Shown: one piece after another, positions 46,490-59,505 of the stretch
Position numbering within the stretch: the first letter of the stretch is position 1
How the letters are laid out: each line of letters begins with the position of its first letter
NCBI GenBank assembly: GCA_002749535.1
Contig: MZZL01000398.1
Location: forward strand, 745,980 to 809,979
Reading direction: 5' to 3'
DNA length: 64,000 nucleotides
DNA from: Apophysomyces variabilis
Lineage: Eukaryota; Mucoromycota; Mucoromycetes; Mucorales; Mucoraceae
Notes under the pieces: generated by a model
What the model was told of the DNA's origin: nothing
Databases searched by the model: none
Seen by the model: only the letters and a program-made list of their open reading frames with translations
Program-made: the position numbers and the translations under genes

Positions 46490-48376
46490 TGATTGTCTTT
46501 CCGTATCAAACAAGGTTGATGACTGCGACAGGATGACCCGCTTTCCCCCTTCTTTTCAGTATTGCCTTTGAACCTCTTCTACGTCTTCTACTTGCCTCTT
46601 CCTTTCTCCCCGGCTTTTCTTCTTCCCGCCCTCAATTACCAGTAAAGCTCTTCACCTACGCCGATGATTTTCTAGTTTTCCTTAACAGATCCCAGGAGTT
46701 CGCCGCTGTCTTAGATATTCTATACTTGTATGGCTGAGCATCTAACACACGCATCAACTTCAACAAAACCGTTGCCTTGGCTCTCTCCTGTATCATCCTC
46801 CCTTTTTGGTATGAAGCCTTAGATACACATCGCATTCATGCCCGCCACACCCGTGAATCAGATAGTACCCGTTCGGTACCTAGTATTCCCCCTTATCTCC
46901 CGTCCCTAACAGCTTAACAATTTCGTTCAATCCATTGTTCAATCCATTGTTCAAAAATTAGCTGCCAGATGCTAGCTTCTGTTCGCACGTCGCTTGTCTG
47001 TTCGAGCTAAAGACATCATTATCAACTCTCTGCTCTAGAGTCGTCTCTGGCACATCAACTATGTCACCTCTTTCAACTCCTCCTTCTTGTCTTCTATCCA
47101 CCGCCTCTGTGTTAACTTCCTGCAAAGCTGGTCTTTCTTTCCTATGCCAACCGCGCTCATTGGGAGGTCTCAATCTCTTTGATCCTTCCTGCCAACAAAA
47201 CGCCTTACAATCAATCCCGTTGGTTTGTTCCCCTCCTCAGCGGTCTCCGCCCATTTCGCCTGTCATTCCTTACCTTGACTACGTATGCGCCTTACACTCC
47301 CAGGCTCCTTCGGAATCCATCGTCTCTCTTTTCCCCCACCCCACCCTTTTATATAACAAATCCCTTCGACCTTTCTTCGGCGCCTGTCACCACCTCCTAT
47401 CTTCTCGACAAGCACCGATTCTTTTGCTTAGCCCTGCTACTTCCTTACATTTTCCTCTAGATTCTCTTTGGTCCCTGACACCTCCTCACGCCTGTCCTAA
47501 CATTAACCTCTCTAGTCTTTACGCCTTCCACGCCTATACTCTCGCCAATAATGGTTCCCTCCGCCGCCTACCCCCACGAAATCAGTTATGCACGTCGACG
47601 TATCAACACTTCTTTCAAGCCGTGGACGCTGGACATATCTGGCTTCGTTGGTGGTCTGCCTTCCTTTTCCTTCCTTCCGTCCACACCACCATATATCCTG
47701 CACCCGTCGATCTCACCCCCATCCTGTCCTCTTTTACCTTTAACTTAGTCCCTTTCGAAAAAATCACCACCAAGCACTTTCGCCGCCATGTTGACCCTCC
47801 AACTTCCTCGTCTCGCCTTTCTTTTTCCCGCTGGAAACTGTTCTGGCGCCAACCCATCCCTCACTATACCCGTACCATCTGGTGGCGGATCCTAATAGGC
47901 AAGGTGACGACCCGCGATCGCCTGCGCCAACTCCTTCTCACCAAATTCCTGTCCAACCGCTGCCCTATTTGTCAAACCATTGCTGATTCTTTAGATCATT
48001 TTCTTTTCCTTTGCCCTTCCAAACAGCTTTTCTGGTCGATCATCCGTTCTCGCTATTTACCCTTTTGGTCCCTCCCCGACCTCCAGAACCGCATCCTCAA
48101 TTTATCGCCGCCTTCTGACTTCCTTCAAGACTTCCTGAACCGCTCCTTTTCACTCTTCTGTCCGTATGCCTACATAGCCTTTGGCGTGTCCAATGGGCTC
48201 ACATTTTTGACAACGTCCCCTTCCGTCCGGGTGCGGTTTCCCAACGGGCACATCAACTGTGTAAATGAGAATGAACTATTTAGCAATTTAGTCTAGAAAT
48301 CGCTTCATTGTAATTCTCTTTCTTTCTCTCAATCGGAGTGTATTGACATGACTCAATAAAATACAAAAGAAAATTG
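46490..48376 (+). mobile_element. 5'-truncated, decayed non-LTR (LINE) retrotransposon
   Basis: The element begins inside the reverse transcriptase: RIKQG, then DPLSPLLFSIAFEPLL, then FTYADDFLVFL, the YADD catalytic motif, interrupted by stops and frame slips. From 47061 a 411-codon frame encodes the C-terminal region ending in a zinc-binding block: WWRILIGKVTTRDRL, CPICQTIADSLDHFLFLCPSKQLFW (CxxC...H...C), the zf-RVT type. It ends with AATAAAATACAAAAGAAAA, an A-rich 3' tail typical of LINEs. The 5' part (endonuclease and half the RT) is missing, a usual outcome of target-primed reverse transcription. GC content is higher than in its surroundings. The RT is not functional. Confidence 0.85.
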
Positions 48377-49517
48377 AACCAAGTCATTCAACTGCTTAGG
48401 GCCATCTTCGGAAAACCCCTCTTTGACAGCTCGCTCCCACTTAGCGCCTTGATCATAAAAAGAAACAAAATCATGTTATTATGTATCTCTCGATGCGATA
48501 TATACCGATAATTCTGATAATAGAGAAGATGGTCCATAAAAGTAGTCATGCTAAGATTAACGTCAATAAAAGCAATGTTATGTTAACATACCCCTCCTTA
48601 AATAACTTGTTTATGAAAAAGAAGGCCTATAAAAACTGTTGCTTTGGTATCATGAACAATGAGTCCATTAAGATGGTATGAGCAATCCACCTAAGGTAGT
48701 GAGGTGGCAGTATCCGTAGCGGTGAGGTAAGTAAGTAAAGTGAAAGGGTATACTAGACCGACCAGTCTTGGACATTGTCGGAACGTTCATTTCTGGCATG
48801 GATCCTTTGCTTCAAAGGTAAAAGGGGTCATAAATCCATATGAATTGCCCGTTGGTCTCAGAACGCAGCTGTCAATTTTGAGCTAGCGGTCTTACCAACA
48901 TTTAATGGCCATTACTAACTTTATAAAACAAGGACAATAATTGAGAAGAACTAGTGTCCACATTTATGTCTCGGAAGGAGGTAGTAAGATAAAAATTACT
49001 TACATTGATGAAAAACAGCATCCAGTACGCGTGCTGTGTGTTTGCATAAATCGTCTGTTACACAAGCGGGTAGAATATCATGCGGTTTAAGAGACATTCA
49101 ATTCCTTCCGGCCGGAATCGGTTAGGACGGTAATTGTACCTAGGGTATTGGTCAGTGAAGTACATACAATAATGCATAATCATGCACCACTGAGGCTTGA
49201 ATGGGTGCTTGGACGCTGCCAACAGCTGTTGAGAAGTAAACAATAAGTCTTTTCCATCGGGGAAGTTTTGATATTGTATTCATCGTTAGCTACGATTTCT
49301 GCAGGTAGACATCATGTAAACCACCGTCTCATCCGTCTAATACGTATCAGATAAATCTTGTGGATTCATCAGCAGAGTAATTGGCGGAATTGAATGGTTA
49401 CCATGGGTGTCTTTAAATTGTAGCAAGGACCCCTCATCTTTCTAAATAAGTAAACTTTCCAAAAACGAATAAAAAATGAATCCAACCTGATTGCTGCTGG
49501 GCAGGCTTGAGAATTCT
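48377..49517. other. Intergenic region, no gene seen
   Basis: About 1.1 kb, AT-rich. Small ORFs 48481-48681 and 49058-49243 have no recognisable features. The immediate upstream part should contain the promoter of the NT5DC gene. Confidence 0.4.
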
Positions 49518-51898
49518 ATGGCCAAACAAGTCGCTCTTCGATGGAGGTCCATTAGCCGGTCTACCATGCTGCTTCAGTTTATCAAGCGGAACGGTACCTT
49601 GCTAAAAGCACATTACCATACTGATGGCGGTGCAACGGAAAAACAGCGCGTACTGCAATACCTACAAAGAAAATACGAGGAAAAGAAGAAACAACACTTA
49701 ATGTCAGCAGAACGTGATAAAGCATCCATTTTCTCCATGAACAGACATGTGCATGAACCTTCTACCTATTGCGATTTAACAAATGAACCCAAAGAACCAG
49801 ATGCGATCTACGGACTAGGTATCACGTCCCCAGACGAAGTGTACGCGCAGTACTTCCTTTATCCATACAGCATATTGAATTGGATATCGTAGGTTCACAA
49901 ACAACGAACTGAACCTAGGCAGCATTGATGTTTATGGTTTTGATTATGATGTAAGTATACAGAAATCTCTTGCTCAGCATATAAATACTCACATAAACAT
50001 ATTTTAGTATACATTAGCCAATTACACAAAGCATTTGTCAGAGACTATATACGATATCCTTAAATATGTCCTTGTAGATGTTTTGCAATATCCTCGACAA
50101 ATCAAAGGTACATTATAAGTTATGGTAAAATGATTTCTAAGTGAGAAGAAGCTCTTCAGTTTGACCCTACGTTTGCCATACGAGGACTACATTATGGTAT
50201 GTGAAAAAGCGCTTAGTGTTTTTCACTCGAGTGACACCGTTTTCCTACGAAAGATTTTCAAAACGGATGGCTAATGAAGCTTGACAATATGGCTAACATT
50301 CAGTTGAATACAGTGCATGGTAAGTTGAACAATAATTCCCACAAATTCAAACGTCACTGTAGTTGGTCGCCAACCGATCAAGAATCTGGACGAAGTGATA
50401 CAACTACATAAAGGGACGCATATTGCGCCAGATTACTTGCAAAACAATATGTTTCAGCTCAATGACCTCTTTTCTATCCCACAGGTTCGAACCTAGTTGC
50501 CATATGTACTATATACTCATGGTAGGCTTTAGACGTGTCTATTAAGCGATGTCCTTCAGTATTTCAAAGACAATAATATGAAGTAAGCCTAGGCTCTGGG
50601 CGTATTTTGCTACTAATTAGTGATAATTAAAAGTTTTCATCCGCGTTATCTTTCTGATGATGTGAACACGGCCGCACGTATCCTTCACAATGGATACAAC
50701 CTAAGCATGCACGGGGTGGGCGGACGATTACACATGGAGGTCATGAGGGATATATCGAAATATCTGGAAAAGGCACCGAAGTTGGTGGGATTGCTAGAAA
50801 AACTGCGCAGGCACGGGAAAAAGACATTTCTGTTGACAAATAGCTCGTTTACTTTCATGTGGGTAATGATTATACATTGAGAGCAGTGGGGACACCTAAC
50901 ATTTAGATTAAGAAACAAAGGAATGAGTTATATCACGTCAAGGAAGGACTGGTCTGATTTGTTTGACTGTGTTATCGTCTGCGCCCGCAAGCCTGACTTC
51001 TATCGATCCCATCGCCCATTTAGAAGGATCAAGAAACCAACATGGAGTGTGGTAGACAAGTTTGAACCTGGCGAAGTGTATCAAGGTGGCAATCTGGGTG
51101 ATTTCTCTAGATTAACAGGATGGTAATTTCCACATGTGAACTGGACGCATAAAGAAACTGAGGCAATTGTATGTAGGTCCGGGTAAGCATTAAAGAGCGT
51201 TAGCACAACGTAGGCTGATACTTGTCGCAATAACAAAGACAAAAAGTGATGTATTTTGGCGATCATATCTTCTCCGATTTGATTGATCCAAGCATTCAAC
51301 AGGGCTGGAGAACAGTAAGTCTGGGACAAAAGGTAAATTTAAGCAATGACCGAACTTGTGCTTAGGGATGCATCATTCATGAGCTGGCAAAAGAGATCGA
51401 GACAAGAAGTACTTCGTCTTATCGTCATACGTTATCTTGGCTTATACGGCTGGAGAGATTGCTAAATGAAGCTCAGAGCCAGCGACAAGAATACAGGACG
51501 CCTGAGTTAGACAATCTAATCGAGCAGTGGAGAGATGAAAGACGCCGTGTACGACTTGAGTTAAAGACTGTATTTAACAAATCGTTTGGCAGCGTCTTTC
51601 GAACTTACCACAACCCGACGTTTTTTGCTAACAAAATTAGAAAGGTAAGAGCAAGGATTGGGTATACCCCGTTAATCTTGCATTAACCTAGTTCGCTGAT
51701 ATCTACATGTCTAACGTTGTCAACCTCGACCATATTCCTCTTGACTATGTATTTTATCCCAATCGAACCTATTTACCACAGTACGTAACACATAGTGATA
51801 CTTATCTTTCATTGAGAATATACTCATTTATTCATAGCGAGCGACTTGTGGAAACATTGATCGATACGGGTAAACTTGGAGAATATCTTCATATATAA
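49518..51898 (+). CDS. HAD-superfamily 5'-nucleotidase, NT5DC2/NT5DC3 type
   Basis: A large HAD phosphatase of the purine 5'-nucleotidase family, in animals mitochondrial-leaning and of unclear substrate. The N-terminus MAKQVALRWRSISRSTMLLQF is basic and free of acids, like a mitochondrial presequence. After a short intron the frame reads DEVYAQ-FTNNELNLGSIDVYGFDYDYTLANY, with nucleophile D and acid D in FDYDYT. Other exons give FDPTFAIRGLHYG, HVGRQPIKNLDEVIQLHKGTH, YLEKAPKLVGLLEKLRRHGKKTFLLTNS (motif II), DWSDLFDCVIVCARKPDFY (motif III region) and VMYFGDHIFSDL (motif IV). The C-terminus carries FGSVFRTYHNPTFFANK. At least ten exons; many are too small to appear as ORFs. Order and motifs match the family; exact splice sites are not all fixed. 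Confidence 0.85.
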
Positions 51899-51967
51899 AA
51901 TTTCAAAACTTATAGTAATTTTTCAAAGTATCTATTCTGTCTATATTCTTTCCCCGTGATCTCATTT

Positions 51968-53634
<1,667 letters not shown>

Positions 53635-54231
53635 TGTTTGCTATATTTGAAGGAAAGTTGCGAAGAACTATATGGCAAGGAGAATTCGTTTCTTCAGGGT
53701 CTCAGTGCTCGAAAAACCAGTCACTGATGGTTGAAGAGCTGACTCACTCGCGTCACAAACTTTCCCTTTGACCAATTTGATCTTGAGGGACTGTTCACAA
53801 AATCTCCCAGATGGTATTGCTTCAGTGAGCGGCTAATAGACAACATTACATTCGTTTTAGATTTCCATCGTATTCCAGATTTACTTTAAACTATGGTTCA
53901 AATGGTTAGAGTAATGATACGTCTTCACTACTACAATCTGCTTAATAGGATAGATTCTATAAGTACAAATGAATTATCCGGATGCTATCGTTCATCTTTA
54001 GGAGCTTAACACTTCCCAGGCACTTTGCTTGACTTTTGGGCGCTATTAAGGTAAGGGAAAAACTTGCAGATTCTTTTTGGGATGTTGCTGTCTCACAAAA
54101 GGTACAAATCGGGAAGCACAAAGATATCTCAATCTGAGTTTTCTAGTTTCTTGTGTCAAATGTCCGCTATTTTCGCAAACAGCGGGAATACACCCCTTGT
54201 TCGAAAAGCCTATAAGCAGTGCTTGATCACC
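53635..54231. other. Divergent spacer between DAHP synthase and oligopeptidase genes
   Basis: No gene seen; it should contain both promoters. The upstream frame of the next gene (from 54064) is open but lacks family similarity. Confidence 0.4.
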
Positions 54232-56949
54232 ATGTACAGACTGGCAGCTCAGTGCACCGCCAAAAGTACAGTTAGACACATTTTTAGACGTACGGTTGCG
54301 ATTCAATGTCGTAGACCTTTGGCCACAGTAAAAATGCCCGTGCAAATGCTCGTCAGACATCCTGACATAACAACTACTGCTATTCGTCGAATGGCCACTG
54401 TCAATGAGAAAGCAGCAGTGCAATACAAGGAGACTCCATTTGTGAAATGGAAGCTTTTCCCTGATTTTGAACGCGTGCTTGCTCAAACTAGTCCTGAAAC
54501 AGCTGTTCCTGTGTTTGAAGAAATGATTAAAACAACACGCGACCGGTTTTTGGCTCTCGAGAAAGAGCTGCAGCCAACATGGGATGGAACTATAGGCCAA
54601 TGTACTCGAACGAATGAGAAACTTCAAACTCATTATATCATATAGTTTCTGAATTGGAGGACGAACTTTCGCGTGCTTTTTCCCTGCTATCGCATCTGAA
54701 CGGTGTAAGGAATTCCCCTGAACTTCGTACTACACTCGAAACGTTGCAGGTAACACACTCATTTTCAGCAAGGGTTTCCGTAGTAATTTAGACTTTTGCC
54801 AGCCTCAATATGTTCAATTAGGCTTGATGATGAACCAGTCTAGACCGAAATACCAAGCGCTTCAAAATCTGAAAACTTCGACGGAATGGAATAGATTGGA
54901 TAAGGTGCAGCAAAGGATCGTAGACAAAGCCTTGCGCAGCATGAAGAATGCTGGTATTGGCCTAGCAGAAGGGTCTCCAGAGCAGAAACGGTTTAACGAA
55001 ATTTCTGAACGCCTATCCCATCTATCACTTAAATTTAGCAACAACGTTTTGGATGCTACAAAGGCATTTAAGCTTGTTGTCACTGACAAAACAGAGTTGG
55101 ATGGCTGTTCTGATAAATTTTTGCAAACATTGAGAAAGAACGGCGAACGTGTGGGTGAAAAAGAAGGATACTGTATTACATTGGATCCTACAATCTACCT
55201 GCCATTTATGATGAACTGTAGTAACCGGGCCTTACGCGAAAAGGTAGATAAAGTGTTCTGGACGATAATATGATTGATTTGTCCAATCCCAGATCTACAG
55301 AGCCAATATCACTAAAGCCTCCGAAGGTGCATTGAACAATGAACCCATAATCAACGAAATTCTAGCCTTGAAGCAAGAAAAGGCTACTCTTCTGGGATAT
55401 AAGACACACGCTGATTTGTCACTGTCCGTGAAGATGGCACAAACCTTATCTTCTGCCGAAGAGCTACTCAATCAATTATCCACGTCTTCTATTCCACATG
55501 CTAAGAAAGAAGTAAATGAGCTGACCCAGTTTGCAGCCCGCACATTGAACCAAGATGGGCCCTTACAACCGTGGGATACTGCTTATGTTTCCGAGCAGTA
55601 CCGCAAGGCTTTGTTCAAGTATGATGAAGAAACCATTTCTCAGTACTTTCCATTTCCCAAAGTTCTCCAAGGACTGTTTGACGTTGCAAACGAGGTGCTA
55701 GGAATCCAAGTGAAGGAATTGGATACTTCCGAAATGGCTAAACGCAAGATTACAACTTGGCATGAGGATGTGAAAGTATTCGAAGTGTCAGAAAACGGTA
55801 ATGTCAAAGCATACTTCTATGGTGATTTCTATTCGAGACCATCCGAAAAACGCGGCGGTGCTTGGATGGATATCGTGACAACTCGTCAGAAACATCGAAA
55901 TGGGGAGTTGACATTACCGGTTGGTAAGCATCTTTAGCTTTAATTGTACCTCTTACTCACTCCTCTTACGTAGCTCACCTTGTCTGCAATCAAGCTCCAC
56001 CGCGCTCGAATGACGAACCGTCTTTGATGCAATTTAGAGATGTAGAAACATTATTCCACGAGTTTGGGCACTGCTTGCAACATGTAAGCTCGTTGATAGA
56101 CACGTCTGTTTGATTTAAACCTGTTACTATCCAAACACAGATGATGACTCATGTGGAATACGCTGACGCCTCGGGACTCAATGGCATCGAATGGGATTTT
56201 GTTGAGGTGAGGTTTATATCCCGAATTTATCATATTCAATCATTGATATTGTATGAATCAGGTCGCCTCGCAGTTTATGGAAAACTTCTGCAGCGAGCCT
56301 GAATGGTTGGAAAGACTTTCTGGTCATTATAAGACCGGCGAAGCCATGCCAAAGGAGATGATTCATGCATTAGTAAAGAATCGTGAGTTTTTGAGCGGAA
56401 TGGCCATGTTGCGTCAGGTAAAAAATTATCATCTTTCTTCCATAAGACTGATTACATGTGTCACGGGATAGCTGCATTTTGCCAAGGTCGACTTAGCCTT
56501 ACATTCCAAATTTACGCCTCCGTTGTCAGCATCCGATCCTACAGTTTTTGATTTGGATGCAGAAATTGCAAAAGATATTGTGTTAATTCCGAGATTGAAC
56601 GAAGATCGATTCTTATGCAGCTTTAATCACATCTTCGGTGGTGGCTACAGTGCTGGTTACTACAGGTAAGTGATTGTTAGACAAGGCAAAGAATATGTGC
56701 TGATAAGGGTCATTCAGCTACAAATGGTCAGAAACATATTCTGCGGATGCTTATGCCGCGTTTGAAGAGGCAAAAGAAAAAGGAGAACCGATTAAGCATA
56801 TTGGTAAGCGGTATCGTGAAACCGTGTTAGCTTTAGGTGGAGGCACGGAGCCCCGTGAAGTCTGGAAGCTGTTTCGTGGCAGAGAGTACGCCGATGTCAA
56901 CGCACTGTTGCGCCACTCAGGGCTACTTGATAATGACTCTAGGAAATAA
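54232..56949 (+). CDS. Oligopeptidase A-type M3 metallopeptidase, probably mitochondrial
   Basis: A zinc metallopeptidase that degrades short peptides; plants have an organellar member that clears cleaved targeting peptides. The start at 54232 gives [20 protein letters not shown], an Arg/Ala/Ser-rich presequence without acids. The mature part begins [14 protein letters not shown], then [38 protein letters not shown]. The helical domain includes [16 protein letters not shown]. The catalytic region spans an intron: [10 protein letters not shown] (HExxH zinc motif), [37 protein letters not shown] (third ligand E). The C-terminus has [20 protein letters not shown]. The SGxxGIEWDxVExxSQFMENxC text is the OpdA/PrlC type, unlike the Prd1/saccharolysin and Oct1 types common in fungi. 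About nine exons. Confidence 0.88.
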
Positions 56950-57305
56950 TCTGATAAAAACTGCTAGATCGTACCGCGTAAATGTAGAGTAATTTACCAG
57001 TTATACTATAAATACAGTTTCTTTATCAATTCAAAAAAAAAACCTGGCAGATTAGTGAGGAATCTAGCCATGCAATTGGTATGGCCCGATCTTACGGTAA
57101 AAGTACGGTGCCAGGGAATGTTATGACTTGCATCTCAAGGCAAACATGACGTAAAATACAATCATACCACCTTTTAACTCTTCGTACTTTCATTTAAAAA
57201 GGCATCTAAGTTACATTCTGTTTCTAAAGCAATGTTTCTCAATGATAGCGATATGTTTCTTTTCTACAGAAGAGGCTTGTAAGCTGTGTATGATGGTCGA
57301 TAACT
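56950..57305. other. Convergent 3' spacer
   Basis: A short stretch with an A10 run at about 57034-57043; nothing else recognised. Confidence 0.4.
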
Positions 57306-57821
57306 TCATTCATATGATGTCTTTTCTACGTCTCCGGTTAGATGTCCCGGGGTGTTACATATAGAGTCATCATCCATCCGGAATATAAGCGTTTCCTCCT
57401 CTCTGTCCATGGAGAGATCCACCTCATCGATTTCCAAGTTGTTATCGGATGTTCTAAATAGGACCACCATTTGTGAGGGCCATGGCGCTGGTCGTTTACA
57501 GGGCATACTGCCCACTATGAACTCCGGCGTTGTGTGGCTGTGATTGTTGAGGCGCTCGGGGAGTGTGGATGCTAAATCTTGAACATGTGAATCCGAGCCC
57601 TTGTTAGGAATATCCAGAGGGTGTACGTCATGCTGGAGAGAGTCTGAACGTTCTGCATCCTTTTGTAGGTAAGACAGTTGGCCAGAGCTGGATTTCCGGG
57701 TGCGTTCTTTTTGTTTTGAACAAAGACGGGTTAACATGAGTGAAAGATATGTAACTGGAAAGAAGTAGAAAACCAAAAGGAAAATATGGATCATTTCGTT
57801 TTTATATGATATTCTTAGCAA
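57306..57821 (-). CDS. Hypothetical small single-pass membrane protein
   Basis: A 171-codon frame. The N-terminus has one hydrophobic stretch, MIHIFLLVFYFFPVTYLSLML, followed by a basic boundary (RLCSKQKERTRK), predicting an N-terminal anchor with a cytosolic tail. The rest is hydrophilic, Ser/Asp/Glu-rich (LEIDEVDLSMDREEETLIF) and probably disordered. No known family recognised. The frame is long for this AT-rich DNA, which is the main support. Start could be either 57821 or 57794. Confidence 0.45.
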   Translation of the reverse strand: MLRISYKNEMIHIFLLVFYFFPVTYLSLMLTRLCSKQKERTRKSSSGQLSYLQKDAERSDSLQHDVHPLDIPNKGSDSHVQDLASTLPERLNNHSHTTPEFIVGSMPCKRPAPWPSQMVVLFRTSDNNLEIDEVDLSMDREEETLIFRMDDDSICNTPGHLTGDVEKTSYE

Positions 57822-58312
57822 CTGCGGATACTAGGATAACCGTTCAGCTTTGACCCGTGACAATTCGACGGTTGTACGATGTGATCCTGTTTACGATATC
57901 CACTAGTTCATAGCCATCAGACAGCTTCTGATCATGACCATAAATGATGTGATCAGGTCATACATTCTGCAAGTTTTGGCGCGGTTTGTACTGTGCGTAC
58001 CCATGTTTTACTCCATATTGTTCTTGTATCCCTTTTTACTGAAAATGTTATGGTAGTGACAAATCGGCTTCAAGAAGTTTCGCTTTTTGAAGGTGTTTAT
58101 GTTCGTTGATTTTTCATCCTTAATTTTTCATAGGTAAATGATCGCCTTTTATGTTCGGGCGCAAAAGTTTGCTTTAATCAACTGACAGGTCAGTAATACC
58201 GAGAATGAAAGATTAAATTTGACTATGCTTCGTCTACTTCCGTCAAACTAGTATGTATATCATCTGCTTCGCTCGTTACCACGGCAAAAGCCAAAATATC
58301 ATGATTAACTTA

Positions 58313-58626
58313 TCAAGTGTACAGGTCAGCCCTGTTGTCGATAGGGTCCAAGTCTTCTACTTCCATTTTCACCATATGCTTGCCTGGAATCATTACCAGT
58401 CCGACGAGACGCTGTTCAGCTGTGATTTCAAAGCTATCGTTACAGTAGTCGTCTTCTCAAGATAGCGATTACCTCCTCGATATTCCTCTGCCTGAGCAAG
58501 AATCACATTCTTTTGCTTATCGACGCAAACAAATTTGCCAATGAAAGTCCTTCCATCAGATACCGCAATCCTTGCGTTAAAATTCAAGTATGACCGTAAC
58601 TGTTGAATTTTCTCTGTATCTCCCAT
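58313..58626 (-). CDS. NAA38: NatC auxiliary subunit Naa38 (LSMD1, LSM fold)
   Basis: Naa38 is the LSM-like subunit of the NatC N-terminal acetyltransferase. Exon 1 reads MGDTEKIQQLRSYLNFNARI, VSDGRTFIGKFVCVDKQKNVIL (Sm1-like) and AEEYRG. A GTAATC...TCACAG intron joins this to AEQRLVGLVMIPGKHMVKMEV (Sm2-like), with a short acidic tail and stop at 58313-58315. Total about 83 residues. The DGR and NVIL motifs plus VMIPGKH are typical for LSMD1 rather than canonical Lsm proteins. The ORF read straight through the intron ends at 58393 and is misleading. Confidence 0.86.
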
Positions 58627-59505
58627 GAACTGATCGTTGATGGCCAGTTACGAGTCAAGACATTGCAACTCTTTCTCCCGAAGAAGTAAAGTCACACTGC
58701 ACAATCATTAGGTGGACCCCAGTGTTCGGAATATGAACTTTGGAATTGATCCCAAAATCGACTGTTCTGTTTATTGGCTCCATTTATCGTTTTTCCTATT
58801 ATAGAGTAACTCTACGAGAAGAGAAAAACCGAGCATTTGACATTGTGATTCTTCTATTTTGTAAGACTTCAAATAATGCCAAGTGAATGGATAATGATAC
58901 TGATCAAATAACGCTCTGTTGCTGAGTAACTATGCATGGGCAACATCAGTTGGTTGCAATAATCGCTGTCACCAGATACCGTTAGCTGAATCGCTCTATT
59001 AATATCCTGATAGCCGCAACCGTCTTATCCTCGTTACGTACCGCTATGATATACACCGCGTGCAGAGTGTAGAAGCATATTTATTCTCGATGTAACTTAT
59101 CAGACTTTAGAACTTGTGTTTTCAGCAAAACATATATGATATGGAATGAAAACGATGCAGAAGGCGTTTTAGATATTTAGAGAAGAAGCTTTTGCTTAGG
59201 TACCTCATGCAGTCTATGAGATAACGTCATCTTTGTGCGATATTAAGGCTATATAAGAATGAAACGGATGGGTGATTAACATTGTTAACATGTCGAAGGA
59301 AGCATTCTTCACGTGTGTATGCTGCTTATCAATGCACACCAGAAAAGCACACCAAACGTGCACAAACTCTGTCCAAGCAAAAAAGGAAACCGTTGAAATT
59401 CTGGAAGTTGCTTCCATCTGGCAGTCACCCACAGCCAAAAATTCCCAAAATAAAAAGGCGACTTCATTGAAAGAAGTGCTCCGTTCTATTCACTTCATCA
59501 CTTCA
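58627..59505. other. Intergenic region, no gene seen
   Basis: The divergent side of NAA38 and the AHA1 promoter. The frame at 59272-59538 overlaps the start of AHA1 and is a shadow of it. Confidence 0.4.

Noticed and set aside
47512..47857. Minus-strand frames opposite the LINE
   Set aside because: They are antisense to the zinc-binding region of the reverse transcriptase frame and have no features of their own.
50480..50500. Palindromic GGTTCGAACC that resembles a tRNA T loop
   Set aside because: No acceptor stem or anticodon arm can be folded around it; it lies at an exon-intron border of the NT5DC gene.
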